The translations under genes were made by a program, and so were the position numbers. From contig NZ_LMSL01000023.1 of the NCBI RefSeq assembly GCF_001428405.1, positions 40,004 to 104,003 of the forward strand: DNA of 64,000 bases, given 5' to 3'. Source of the DNA: Frateuria sp. Soil773. GTDB lineage: Bacteria > Pseudomonadota > Gammaproteobacteria > Xanthomonadales > Rhodanobacteraceae. Under the pieces are notes generated by a model. It was not told the DNA's origin. It made no database searches and worked only from the letters and a program-made list of their open reading frames with translations. Shown here one piece after another: positions 26,924 through 35,731 of this stretch. Within the stretch, counting starts at the first letter, position 1; the number at the start of each line of letters is the position of its first letter.

Positions 26924-27508
26924 TCAGCGGGCGTCGGAAACGGCGGTTACGCCTTCCTGCACCTGGACGCGATCGCCCGGATCGTGGTCCATGCGCACCG
27001 TGCGGGTCACGCCGTTGTATTCGTAGCGGACGTCGTAGCCGACGACCTTGCTGCTGGTGTTGTCGACCGTCGAGCAGCGACGCTCCGTCGTGGTGGTGAC
27101 GGTGCCGTGCTGGCGGTCTTCCTGGATCTTCTTGCCGGCATAGCCGCCGCCGACCGCGCCAGCCACGGTTGCCAGGGTCCTGCCCTTGCCGCCGCCGACC
27201 TGGTTGCCGAGCACGCCGCCGAGCACGGCGCCGATCGCGGTGCCGGCGATCTGGTGCTGGTCCTTCGGCGGCGCCGTGTGGCTCACCACCTCGTCATGGC
27301 AGACCTGCTTGGGATTGTTCACGGTGGTGCGCACCGGATCGACACTGACGACCTTGGCGTACTTCGGGCCGTTGTCGGCGGACTGCGCAGCGGACTGTCC
27401 GGCGGCCACGCCGGCGTCGGCGCTGGCGTCGCGGTTGCAAGCCGACAAGCTCATCGCACATGCCAGCGCGATCCCCATGCTAAGCGTATTGACCATCAAC
27501 CTGTTCAT
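26924..27508 (-). CDS. Glycine-zipper lipoprotein, paralogue of its downstream neighbour
   Basis: 194 aa from ATG 27508, supported by GAGGAG seven bases upstream. Signal peptide with lipobox LSAC (about residues 21-24). The Gly-zipper region (about 95-135) reads GTAIGAVLGGVLGNQVGG then AGAVGGGYAGKKIQE. The C-terminus (MDHDPGDRVQVQEGV) echoes the MDNGQYATV...RPGD tail of the neighbouring gene, supporting tandem duplication and divergence. Probably an operon of two envelope lipoproteins. Confidence 0.8.
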   Translation of the reverse strand: MNRLMVNTLSMGIALACAMSLSACNRDASADAGVAAGQSAAQSADNGPKYAKVVSVDPVRTTVNNPKQVCHDEVVSHTAPPKDQHQIAGTAIGAVLGGVLGNQVGGGKGRTLATVAGAVGGGYAGKKIQEDRQHGTVTTTTERRCSTVDNTSSKVVGYDVRYEYNGVTRTVRMDHDPGDRVQVQEGVTAVSDAR

Positions 27509-27645
27509 GCTGAATCTCCTCGTTGAACGCGGCGCGGCCGATGCCGATGCACGGTCCCGTCGCCTGCCCGAGCATTGAACCCGCGTCATACTGAATCCGG
27601 CCTAGACCAAAATCGTCACATGGCCTTCACGTCGTCGAGACGGCC

Positions 27646-28467
27646 GTGTCGGCGATCACAACTCCGGACATCGAGGCAAAAACCCCTTTGAACGAACTCG
27701 CCGACAGCCACGTCCACCTCGACGACCGCGCCTTCGACGACGACCGCGACGAAGTCGTCGCACGCGCCATGGCCGCGCAGGTGCGCACGCTGGTCATACC
27801 CGGCGTCGACATTCATAGCTGGCCGCGCATCAAGACGCTGTGCACGCCGGGTAGCGGCCTGTTCGCCGCCTATGGATTGCACCCCCTCTTCCTCGACCGG
27901 CATCGCGAAGCGCACGTGGCGGAACTCCCGTCCTGGCTCGAGGACCATCCAGCGGTGGCCGTCGGCGAGATCGGCCTGGATTTCCACGACCCCGCGCTCG
28001 ATCCGGAGCGGCAGCGCTTCTTCTTCAGGCGACAGTTGGACGTCGCCCGCGAACACCGCCTGCCGGTGATCGTGCACGCGCGCAACGCGCTGGAGGAAGT
28101 GATCCAGACCCTGCGCCGCCTGCCCGGCCTGCGCGGCGTGGTGCACAGCTTTTCCGGCAGCGAGCAGCAGGCGCGGCAACTGTGGGACATGGGCTTTTGC
28201 GTCGGCATCGGCGGGCCGGTGACCTACGAGCGTGCGCAACGGCTGCGCCGCATCGTCTCCGGCATGCCGGTCGAATTCCTGCTGTTGGAAAGCGACGCAC
28301 CCGACCAGCCCGACGCCGACCATCGCGGCCAGCGCAACGAGCCGGCGCGGCTCGCCGGGATACTGCGCTGCGTCGCGCAACTGCGCGGCGAAACGGAAGC
28401 GGCCGTGGCCGCCGCCACCACGGCCAACGTGCGGCGCCTGTTCGGGCTCGCACCGCCCGCTGGCTGA
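27646..28467 (+). CDS. TatD-family metal-dependent deoxyribonuclease
   Basis: 273 aa. The TIM-barrel metal ligands are visible: DSHVHLD (HxH), GEIGLDF (Glu), VIVHARNA (His), VVHSFSG (His) and LLESDAPDQ (Asp). TatD proteins are 3'-5' exonucleases linked to DNA repair or degradation. The start is a GTG at 27646; a TTG at 27688, directly before NELADSHVHLD, is equally plausible and would trim 14 residues. Confidence 0.88.
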   Translation: MSAITTPDIEAKTPLNELADSHVHLDDRAFDDDRDEVVARAMAAQVRTLVIPGVDIHSWPRIKTLCTPGSGLFAAYGLHPLFLDRHREAHVAELPSWLEDHPAVAVGEIGLDFHDPALDPERQRFFFRRQLDVAREHRLPVIVHARNALEEVIQTLRRLPGLRGVVHSFSGSEQQARQLWDMGFCVGIGGPVTYERAQRLRRIVSGMPVEFLLLESDAPDQPDADHRGQRNEPARLAGILRCVAQLRGETEAAVAAATTANVRRLFGLAPPAG

Positions 28468-28511
28468 TCGCCCCCCACTCCGGCGGGGCGATGCCCCACG
28501 CCATCGATCAT

Positions 28512-28534
28512 GCCGGCACTTGCGGCCGGCTTTT
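28512..28534 (+). terminator. Intrinsic terminator after the tatD-family gene
   Basis: GCCGGC, a 7-base loop and GCCGGC followed by TTTT, 45 bases after the stop codon. Confidence 0.7.
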
Positions 28535-28551
28535 CCTTCTTGCTACTTTTT

Positions 28552-28567
28552 ATTTCATCAATGAAAT
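28552..28567 (+). promoter_or_regulatory. Candidate MarR operator
   Basis: ATTTCATCAATGAAAT is a perfect inverted repeat (7-base arms, 2-base spacer) 13 bases upstream of the marR-type start codon. AT-rich 14-18 bp palindromes at this position are the usual autoregulatory sites of MarR regulators. Confidence 0.7.
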
Positions 28568-28580
28568 GTAAGCTGGTGAA

Positions 28581-29099
28581 ATGACGCGGCTGGCAAAATG
28601 CATCGACATGATGGACGAGGGCATCGACCGGATGAGCCGGATCATCCCGCAGGTGCCCGCGCTGGAGGCGCGGCTGTGCCGGTTGATGGCGATGGTCGGC
28701 TGCACGCTGGACGAAGAACTCGAATCCAAGCTCAAGCCGCACAAGCTCAACCACAGCGAATTCCTCACCCTGATGATCCTGTACAGCCGCCCGGACGGCA
28801 GTTCCACGCCGGGCGAACTGTGCGAGTTCACCAGCCAGGGCGCGACCAACATGACCCGCATCGCCAACGCGCTGGCGAAGCGCGGGCTGATCAGCCGCGG
28901 CGCCAGCGACGAGGACCGCCGGCGCGTGGTGATCCGCATCTGCCCGGCCGGGCGGGAATTCGTGCAGAAGATGCTGCCGCCGATGTTCCCGCGGCTGGTC
29001 ACGATGTTTGCCGACTTCAGCGAAACGGACAAACGCACGTTCAACCGGCTGCTGCGCAAGCTGGCCGCCGGCCTCGAACGCCTGAGGGCGGACCATTGA
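28581..29099 (+). CDS. MarR-family transcriptional regulator of the efflux operon
   Basis: 172 aa. The winged-helix domain (about 50-140) shows LNHSEFLTLMILYSRPDG, the recognition region TPGELCEFTSQGATNMTRIANAL and the wing KRGLISRGASDEDRRRVVIRI with the conserved D-x-R-[DR]. As in EmrR/MprA systems it most likely represses itself and the downstream efflux genes and is released by small aromatic ligands. It lies 20 bases before the outer-membrane component gene. Confidence 0.9.
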   Translation: MTRLAKCIDMMDEGIDRMSRIIPQVPALEARLCRLMAMVGCTLDEELESKLKPHKLNHSEFLTLMILYSRPDGSSTPGELCEFTSQGATNMTRIANALAKRGLISRGASDEDRRRVVIRICPAGREFVQKMLPPMFPRLVTMFADFSETDKRTFNRLLRKLAAGLERLRADH

Positions 29100-29119
29100 A
29101 ACCTTTGAAGGACGCACCG

Positions 29120-30619
29120 ATGAAGCATGCCCTGCTCCGCGGCCGCACGGCGCTTGCCGCCGCGACCCTCCTTACGCTCGCCGCCTGCGCCACGCCCCCG
29201 ACCAAGCTCGACCGCCCGGCACTGCGCGACGACGTGCCGCTGGCCGGGCTGCGGGCGCCCACCCGCGCCGGCTGGCCGGACGCGCAGTGGTGGCGCGGCT
29301 ACGGCGATCCGCAGCTCGATCAACTGATGGACCAGGCCATGCGGCAGGCACCCGACCTCGCCGTGGCGCAGAGCCGGGTGCGCAGCGCCGAGCAGTCGGC
29401 GCGCCTGGCCGCCACGCAGATGGGCCTGACCGTCGGCGGCAGCGCCCAGTTCGCCCGCCAGCGCATGAGCGAGCACGGCCTGATCCCCAGCAAGTTCCTC
29501 GGCTTCACCTGGTACAACCAGGCCGACCTCGGCGTGCAACTGCAATACGACTTCGACTGGTGGGGCAAGAAGCGCGCCACCGTGGAAGCCGCGCTGGACC
29601 AGGCGCACGCCGCCGAGGCACAGCGCAGCGCGGCGGCGCTGGCGATCCAGTACGCGGTGGCCGACACCTATTTCGGCTGGCAGGCCGACCAGGCCCGGCT
29701 GCGGCTGGCCGAGCAGATGCTGGACGCGCAGCAGCAGTTCGCGCGCATCGCCGAGCTGCGCGTGAAACAAGGCGTGGACCTGCCCGACGAAGCGCAGAAA
29801 GCCCGGGCGCAGTTGGCGGCGGTGCGCGAGATGCGCGTGGCGCTGGACGGCTCGGCACAGATCCGCCGCGTCGCGCTCGCATCGCTGCTGGGGGTGGCGC
29901 CAGCCCAGTTGCCGGCATTGCAGGTGCGACCGCTGCCGCCGATCGAGCGCGGCGTGCCCACCGGCGCCGGCCTCGACCTGATCGCCCGCCGCCCCGACAT
30001 CGCCGCCAGCCGCTGGCAAGTGGAGGCCGCGCTGAGGCAGACCAACGCGGCGCGCGCCGAGTTCTTCCCGGACGTCGGCATCACCGCGCTCGCCGGCCTG
30101 TCCAGCATCGACATGGGCAAGCTGCTCACCGCCGGCAGCCGCACCTTCGCGTTCACCCCGGCCCTGCACCTGCCGATCTTCAGCGGCGGCCAGCTCGAGG
30201 CGAACTACGGCCTGAGCAAGGCCCAACTGGAAAGCGCCGTGGCGCAGTACGACAGCACCGTGCTCGCCGCCGCCCGCGAAGTGGCGACGCAGGCGCTGGG
30301 CGCGGAACAGCTCGCCGCCCGCCGGCGCGAGCAGCAGGCGCAGGTGGATGCCGGCGAGCGCCTGTTCGCCAATGCCCGCGCCCGCGCCCGCCAAGGCGTG
30401 CGCGACGCCCGCGAGGAACTCGGCGCGCAGGCGCAGTGGCTGCAGCAGCGCGACGATGCGATCCAGTTGCAGGCGCAGGCCGTCAGCACCGACCTCGCCC
30501 TGATCAAGGCGCTCGGCGGCGGCTACCGCAGCGCGGACCACTCCGCCGACACCGCCACCGCCGCTTCCCCCACCTCCCCCTCAGACATCGCTGGAGCCGC
30601 CGACCATGAGCGCCACTGA
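29120..30619 (+). CDS. Outer-membrane efflux lipoprotein (OprM/NodT family)
   Basis: 499 aa from ATG 29120, with AAGGAC seven bases upstream. Signal peptide with lipobox LAAC (about residues 20-23). Typical features are WWRGYGDPQLDQLMDQAM, two repeats of the TolC-type barrel/coiled-coil architecture and the FTPALHLPIFSGG turn. It forms the outer channel for the EmrAB-type pump encoded next. The 3' end overlaps the emrA-like gene by 14 bases. Confidence 0.92.
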   Translation: MKHALLRGRTALAAATLLTLAACATPPTKLDRPALRDDVPLAGLRAPTRAGWPDAQWWRGYGDPQLDQLMDQAMRQAPDLAVAQSRVRSAEQSARLAATQMGLTVGGSAQFARQRMSEHGLIPSKFLGFTWYNQADLGVQLQYDFDWWGKKRATVEAALDQAHAAEAQRSAAALAIQYAVADTYFGWQADQARLRLAEQMLDAQQQFARIAELRVKQGVDLPDEAQKARAQLAAVREMRVALDGSAQIRRVALASLLGVAPAQLPALQVRPLPPIERGVPTGAGLDLIARRPDIAASRWQVEAALRQTNAARAEFFPDVGITALAGLSSIDMGKLLTAGSRTFAFTPALHLPIFSGGQLEANYGLSKAQLESAVAQYDSTVLAAAREVATQALGAEQLAARRREQQAQVDAGERLFANARARARQGVRDAREELGAQAQWLQQRDDAIQLQAQAVSTDLALIKALGGGYRSADHSADTATAASPTSPSDIAGAADHERH

Positions 30620-31820
30620 ATCCGCCGCGTCGCCCGCCGACCGACCGACCGACGACAGCGGCCTGGCCGCCAAGAACCCCGCCAAGCGCCGCCGCGCCCT
30701 GCTGATCGTCACCGCGGTGTTCGTCCTCGCCGCCGTGCTCTGGGTGCTGCTGTGGCTGTTCGTGTTCTCCACCCGCGAGAAAACCGACAACGCCTATGTC
30801 GGCGGCAACCAGGTGGCGATCTCGGCTCAGGTGCCCGGCACGGTGGTGGCGATCCTCGCCGACGACACCCAGCGCGTCGAAGCCGGCCAGGTGCTGGTGA
30901 AGCTGGACGGCACCGACGCCGACATCCGCCTGCAGCAGGCGCGCAGCGCGCTGGCCCAGGCCGTGCGCGGCGTGCGCCAGCAGACCAGCTCGGCCGGCAG
31001 TGCCGACGCCCAGGTCGTCGCGGCCCGGCTCGACCTGAAGAAGGCCGAGGCCGACCTCAAGCGCCGCTTGCCGCTGATCGCCGCGCAGGCCGAGTCGCCG
31101 GAGATCGTGCAGCACCTGCGCGACGGCGTGGAACAGGCGCGCGCCGCCGTGGCCGCCGCCGAGGCGCAGTCGGCCGCCGCGCATGCCGCGATCGAAGGCA
31201 CCGACGTGGCGCGCAACCCGGCCGTGATGCAGGCGCGCGCGAACTTCCGCGCCGCCTGGGTCGCCGCGCAGCGCAACGCGATCTACGCGCCGGTCTCCGG
31301 CTACGTCGCCGAGCGCAGCGTGCAGCTTGGCAACAGCGTGCAGCCGGGCCAGCAGTTGATGACCGTGGTGCCGCTGCACGACCTGTGGATCGACGCCAAC
31401 TTCAAGGAAAGCCAGTTGCGCCACATCCGCATCGGCCAGCCGGCCAAGGTGGTGTCCGACCTGTACGGCGGCGACGCCGTGTTCCACGGCAAGGTGATCG
31501 GCCTCGGCGCCGGCACCGGCAGCGTGTTCTCGCTGCTGCCGGCGCAGAACGCCACCGGCAACTGGATCAAGGTGGTGCAGCGCGTGCCGGTGCGCATCGC
31601 GCTGGACAACCGGGAGCTGGACAAGCATCCGCTGCGGATCGGCCTGTCCACCGACGTCACCGTGGACATCACCGACGACAAGGGCAGCGTGCTCGCCGGC
31701 ACGCCGTCGCAGCAGCCGGCCGCGCAGACCGACGTCTACGACCAGATGGCCAGCAAGGCGGATGCGGAGGCCGACCGGGTCATCGCCGCCAACCTGTCCC
31801 GCGACGGCGCCGCGGACTGA
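30606..31820 (+). CDS. EmrA-type membrane fusion protein
   Basis: 404 aa. A cytoplasmic N-terminus and one membrane helix (about 30-54) precede the periplasmic HlyD/EmrA domains: TDNAYVGGNQVAISAQVPGTV (barrel-sandwich half), a long coiled coil (about 100-215) and the second lipoyl half YAPVSGYVAERSVQLGNSVQPGQ. Links the inner-membrane transporter to the OprM-like channel. It could be called emrA, but substrate is unknown. Confidence 0.92.
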   Translation: MSATESAASPADRPTDDSGLAAKNPAKRRRALLIVTAVFVLAAVLWVLLWLFVFSTREKTDNAYVGGNQVAISAQVPGTVVAILADDTQRVEAGQVLVKLDGTDADIRLQQARSALAQAVRGVRQQTSSAGSADAQVVAARLDLKKAEADLKRRLPLIAAQAESPEIVQHLRDGVEQARAAVAAAEAQSAAAHAAIEGTDVARNPAVMQARANFRAAWVAAQRNAIYAPVSGYVAERSVQLGNSVQPGQQLMTVVPLHDLWIDANFKESQLRHIRIGQPAKVVSDLYGGDAVFHGKVIGLGAGTGSVFSLLPAQNATGNWIKVVQRVPVRIALDNRELDKHPLRIGLSTDVTVDITDDKGSVLAGTPSQQPAAQTDVYDQMASKADAEADRVIAANLSRDGAAD

Positions 31821-31829
31821 GGCCCGGCC

Positions 31830-33392
31830 ATGGCCACGCCCAACGACGAGGCGCCCGGCGCCGCGCCCCTGAAGCCGCTGCACGGCGCCCCGCTGGCGCT
31901 GCTCACCATCGCCGTCGCGTTCAGCACCTTCATGGAGGTGCTGGACATGACGATCGTCAACGTCGCGGTGCCGCACATCGCCGGCAGCCTCGGCGTGAGC
32001 CCCAGCGAAGGCACCTGGACGATCAGCTCGTACGCGCTGGCCAGCGCGATCATGCAGCCGCTGACCGGCTGGCTGGCGCGCCGCTTCGGCGAGGTGAAGA
32101 CCTTCGTCGGTTCGGTGCTGATGTTCGTGGTGTTCTCGATGCTGTGCGGCCTGGCCACCAGCATGCCGATGCTGGTGATCGGCCGCCTGCTGCAGGGCGC
32201 CGGCTCGGGCCCGATGGTGGCGCTGTCGCTCACCCTGCTGCTGTCGAACTACCCGAAGGAACGCCAGGGCGTGGCGCTGGCGCTGTGGGCGATGACCGTG
32301 GTGGTGGCGCCGATCTTCGGGCCGATCCTCGGCGGCTGGCTCACCGACAACTTCTCCTGGCCGTGGATCTTCTACATCAACCTGCCGGTCGGGCTGGCCG
32401 CGGCGGCGGTCACCTGGGGCCTGCTGCGCAAGCGCGAGACCAAGACCGCCAAGGCGCCGATCGACATGGTCGGCCTGGGCCTGCTGGTGGTGGGCGTGGG
32501 CGCGCTGCAGTTCATGCTGGACAACGGCAACGACCACGACTGGTTCGCCTCGCCGATGATCCTCACCCTGGGACTGGTCGCGCTGGTCTGCCTCACCTTC
32601 CTGGTGGTGTGGGAACTGCACGCGAAGCACCCGGTGGTCGACCTGTCGCTGTTCAGGCAGCGCAACTTCACCGTCGGCGTGGTCAGCCTGTCGCTGGGCA
32701 TGTTCGCGTTCTTCGGCATCAACGTGGTGTTCCCGCTGTGGCTGCAGGTGACCCTGGGCTACACCGCCACCTGGGCCGGCCTGGCCACCGCGCCGGTCGG
32801 CATCCTGGCTTTCCTGATCTCGCCGGTGCTGGGCAAGAACATGCACCGGCTCGACCTGCGCGCGGTGGTGACGTTCGCCTTCCTGGTGTTCGCGGGCACC
32901 GCCTGGTGGTTCTCCACCTTCGACAGCTCCGCCTCGTTCGCCACCCTGGTGGTGCCGCGCTTCGTGATGGGCCTGGCGATCCCGTGCTTCTTCATCCCGC
33001 TGAACCAGATCTACCTGTCGGGCCTGCCGGTGGACCAGATCGCCAGCGCCTCGGGCCTGTCCAACTTCTGCCGCACGATCGGCTCCAGCGTGTCCACCGC
33101 GATCATGGTCACCCTGTGGCAGCACCGCGGCGAGACCCACCACGCCACGCTCACCGAGTACGTCAGCCCCGGCCATCCGGCGGCTGCCCAGTTCGTGGGC
33201 CAGTTGTCGCATACCGGGCTGTCGCATACGCAGAGCCTTGGGCTGATCGACCAGTTGCTGACCCGCGAGGCGTTGACCCTCGCCGTGAACGACGTGTTCT
33301 GGGCGTGCGCGATCCTGTTCGTGCTACTGATCCCGATCCTGTGGTTCGCCAGGCCGCCCTTCGGCAGCGCCGGCGGCGCCATGGGGCATTGA
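31830..33392 (+). CDS. EmrB-type drug:H+ antiporter (DHA2 family, 14 TM)
   Basis: 520 aa. Major facilitator of the DHA2 group: LDMTIVNVAVPHIAGSLG (motif D1), WLARRFGEVKTF (motif A), GRLLQGAGSGPM (motif B) and the GPILGGWLTDNFSWPWIFYIN motif C region. Fourteen membrane helices are expected from the length and hydropathy. It exports hydrophobic drugs or metabolites with the EmrA-type and OprM-type partners. Nine bases separate it from the emrA-like gene. Confidence 0.93.
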   Translation: MATPNDEAPGAAPLKPLHGAPLALLTIAVAFSTFMEVLDMTIVNVAVPHIAGSLGVSPSEGTWTISSYALASAIMQPLTGWLARRFGEVKTFVGSVLMFVVFSMLCGLATSMPMLVIGRLLQGAGSGPMVALSLTLLLSNYPKERQGVALALWAMTVVVAPIFGPILGGWLTDNFSWPWIFYINLPVGLAAAAVTWGLLRKRETKTAKAPIDMVGLGLLVVGVGALQFMLDNGNDHDWFASPMILTLGLVALVCLTFLVVWELHAKHPVVDLSLFRQRNFTVGVVSLSLGMFAFFGINVVFPLWLQVTLGYTATWAGLATAPVGILAFLISPVLGKNMHRLDLRAVVTFAFLVFAGTAWWFSTFDSSASFATLVVPRFVMGLAIPCFFIPLNQIYLSGLPVDQIASASGLSNFCRTIGSSVSTAIMVTLWQHRGETHHATLTEYVSPGHPAAAQFVGQLSHTGLSHTQSLGLIDQLLTREALTLAVNDVFWACAILFVLLIPILWFARPPFGSAGGAMGH

Positions 33393-33409
33393 CGCGCGGA
33401 TTGCTGCAC

Positions 33410-33421
33410 CTGCGGGTGCAG
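33410..33421 (+). promoter_or_regulatory. Candidate PhaR operator
   Basis: CTGC-GGGT-GCAG fits the CTGC-N3/4-GCAG site bound by PhaR in Paracoccus. It sits 45 bases upstream of the phaR start codon, where an autorepressor site is expected, inside a larger inverted repeat TGCTGCACC ... GGTGCAGCA (33402-33423). Confidence 0.6.
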
Positions 33422-33466
33422 CATGACCGGCTGGTGCAGCGCAATACCTTCTGCTAGGTTTGCCGC

Positions 33467-33958
33467 ATGGCACAAACGACCCGCATCATCAAGAAATACC
33501 CGAACCGTCGCCTGTACGACACGGAAATCTCCAGCTACATCACGCTGGAGGAGGTCCGCCAGCTCGTGCTGGACAACGAAGTGTTCGAAGTGCGCGACGC
33601 CAAGAGCGGCGAGGACCTGACCCGCTCGGTGCTGCTGCAGATCATCTCCGAGCATGAGGAGAAGGGGCAGCCGATGCTGTCCCCGCAACTGCTCAGCCAG
33701 ATCATCCGCTTCTACGGCGATTCGCTGCAGGGCTTCATGGGCCCCTACCTGGAACGCAGCCTGCAGGTGTTCCTCGACCAGCAGCAGCAGTTCCGCACCC
33801 AGCTCAACAGCCTGATGGGCCAGACGCCCTGGTCGATGCTCAACGACCTGACCGAGCGCAACCTGGACATGTGGAAATCCATGCAGCGCGGCTTCCTCGA
33901 CGTCGCCGCCCAGGCGCAGCCCGCGACGCCACCCAAGGGCGGACGCAAGCCGGGCTGA
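33467..33958 (+). CDS. phaR: Polyhydroxyalkanoate synthesis repressor PhaR
   Basis: 163 aa. PhaR represses phasin and its own gene and is released by binding nascent PHA granules. The N-terminal DNA-binding domain (about 5-66) begins IIKKYPNRRLYDTEISSYIT; the PHB accumulation domain follows (about 70-130) with LLSQIIRFYGDSLQGFMGPYLE. A polar tail ends with PPKGGRKPG. No phaC or phasin gene is in this window. Confidence 0.93.
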   Translation: MAQTTRIIKKYPNRRLYDTEISSYITLEEVRQLVLDNEVFEVRDAKSGEDLTRSVLLQIISEHEEKGQPMLSPQLLSQIIRFYGDSLQGFMGPYLERSLQVFLDQQQQFRTQLNSLMGQTPWSMLNDLTERNLDMWKSMQRGFLDVAAQAQPATPPKGGRKPG

Positions 33959-34002
33959 ACCGCGGCATCGGCCGCCTGCGCGCGGGTGGTCTCAGCGCAC
34001 TT

Positions 34003-34195
34003 AGAGCCTGTTCAAAGTTTCCCTGTCGGATTGGAATCCCCTCACGCTCCATGCTCGTCATTCCTGCGGCTTTCAACGGCCGCAGGGCCGGTCAAGCAGG
34101 AATCCAGCGACTTTCCCTCCCCCAAAACCTAGAGGCACTGGATCCCAGCTTTCGCTGGGATGACGCCCCGTAGGGGAGATCCGGGAGCTTTTGAA
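34003..34195. repeat. Inverted copy of the dispersed intergenic repeat
   Basis: Reads as the reverse complement of the unit at 10671-10890: GAGCCTGTTCAAAGTTTCCC, CTCGTCATTCCTG, GGCCGCAGGGCCGGTCAAGC, CCCAAAACCTAGAGGCACTG and a CCCAGC-TTTC-GCTGGG hairpin in the same order. It fills most of the gap between phaR and kmo; nothing else is recognised up to 34327. Confidence 0.85.
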
Positions 34196-34327
34196 AAGGC
34201 GCTTGGCGCCGTTCGCCGCGCCGGGCATGGGCGTCTCCGCAGGCCGCGCCGCCGCCGGCGAAATCCGCCGGTTGCACGAACGCGGCGCTTGCGGAACAGT
34301 GGCGCGATCCCCTCGGCGGAATGCAGC

Positions 34328-35731
34328 ATGACGCAGCAACCCATCACGCTCATCGGCGGCGGCCTGGTCGGCGCCCTGCTCGCCCAGCAATTGGCGCAGC
34401 GCGGTTTTCCCGTCGACGTCTACGAGAAGCGCGCCGACCCGCGCCTGGCCGGTTTCAGCGGCGGCCGCTCGATCAACCTCGCCCTGGCCGAACGCGGCCT
34501 GCAGGCGCTGCGCAGCGCCGGCCTCGCCGATGACGTGCTGCAGCGCGCCGTGATGATGCGGGGCCGCATGGTGCACACCCGCGACGGCCGTTCCGGCCTG
34601 CAACGCTACGGCGTGGACGACAGCGAAGTGATCTGGTCGGTCTCGCGCGGCGCCCTGAACATGCTGCTGCTGGACGCCGCCGAGGCGGCCGGCGTGCGTT
34701 TCCATTTCGGCCAGTCGCTGCTCGACGCCGATTTCGACGCACGGCGCATCCGGCTGGCCGACGAACAGGGTGCGCAGCGCAGCATCGACGCCGGCCTGCT
34801 GATCGGCGCGGACGGCGCCGGCTCGGCGCTGCGCGCGGCGATGAATGCCCATGCCCCCCTGGGCGAGCGTGTCGAATCGCTCGGCCACGCCTACAAGGAA
34901 CTGGAGATCCCGCCGGCCGACCGCCTGCCGGCCGGGGCGCTGCGCGACAGCGGCGGCCAGCGCCAGTTCGCGCTGGAGCCGCATGCGCTGCACATCTGGC
35001 CGCGCGGCGGCTACATGTGCATCGCGCTGCCCAATACCGAGGGCAGCTTCACGGTCACCCTGTTCCTGCCGGCGCAGGGCGCACACCCGAGCTTCGCCAC
35101 CCTGCCCGATGCCGCCGCGGCCGGGGCGTTCTTCCGCGACGAGTTCCCGGACCTGCTGCCGCTGATCCCGCGCTTCGCCGAGGACTACGACGAGCACCCG
35201 GTCGGCACCCTGTCCACGCTGTACCTGGACCGCTGGCACCTGGACGGCCGCGCCCTGCTGGTCGGCGACGCCGCGCACGCGATCGTGCCGTTCCACGGCC
35301 AGGGCATGAACTGCGGCTTCGAGGACACCGTGGCGCTGGCCGACCTGCTGGCCGCGGAGCCCGGCGACAGCGCCGGCGTGTTCGCCGAGTTCCAGCGCAT
35401 CCGCCAGCCCAACGCCAACGCGATCGCCGCGATGGCGCTGGAGAACTACGTGGAAATGCGCGACTCGGTGGCCGATCCGCACTACCTCGCCAAGCGCGAG
35501 CTGGGCGCCCTGCTGGGCGAACGCGCGCCGGCGCACTTCATGTCGCGCTACCGCATGGTCACCTTCACCCACCTGCCCTACGCCTACGCGCTGGAGCGCG
35601 GCCGCGCGCAGGACCAGTTGCTGCAGCAATTGCTGCGCGGATCGGACCGGGCCGCCGACGTCGACCTCGACGCCGCCGTCGCCGCCCTGCAGGCCACGCT
35701 GCCGCCGCTGCCCGCGCTGCGGCATGGATAA
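34328..35731 (+). CDS. kmo: Kynurenine 3-monooxygenase
   Basis: 467 aa from ATG 34328. FAD-dependent aromatic hydroxylase turning L-kynurenine into 3-hydroxykynurenine with NADPH and O2. The FAD-binding GGGLVGALLAQQLAQRG is at the N-terminus, FSGGRSINLALAERG is the family segment at about residues 40-55, and the second FAD motif LVGDAAHAIVPFHGQGMNCGFED is split over about 300-325. A C-terminal membrane-associated region is weak. It overlaps the DUF3293 gene by 8 bases. The rest of the pathway is not in this window. Confidence 0.92.
   Translation: MTQQPITLIGGGLVGALLAQQLAQRGFPVDVYEKRADPRLAGFSGGRSINLALAERGLQALRSAGLADDVLQRAVMMRGRMVHTRDGRSGLQRYGVDDSEVIWSVSRGALNMLLLDAAEAAGVRFHFGQSLLDADFDARRIRLADEQGAQRSIDAGLLIGADGAGSALRAAMNAHAPLGERVESLGHAYKELEIPPADRLPAGALRDSGGQRQFALEPHALHIWPRGGYMCIALPNTEGSFTVTLFLPAQGAHPSFATLPDAAAAGAFFRDEFPDLLPLIPRFAEDYDEHPVGTLSTLYLDRWHLDGRALLVGDAAHAIVPFHGQGMNCGFEDTVALADLLAAEPGDSAGVFAEFQRIRQPNANAIAAMALENYVEMRDSVADPHYLAKRELGALLGERAPAHFMSRYRMVTFTHLPYAYALERGRAQDQLLQQLLRGSDRAADVDLDAAVAALQATLPPLPALRHG

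Noticed and set aside
33402-33423. Terminator after emrB
   Set aside because: The inverted repeat has no T-tract and contains a PhaR-type site, so a regulatory role is more likely.
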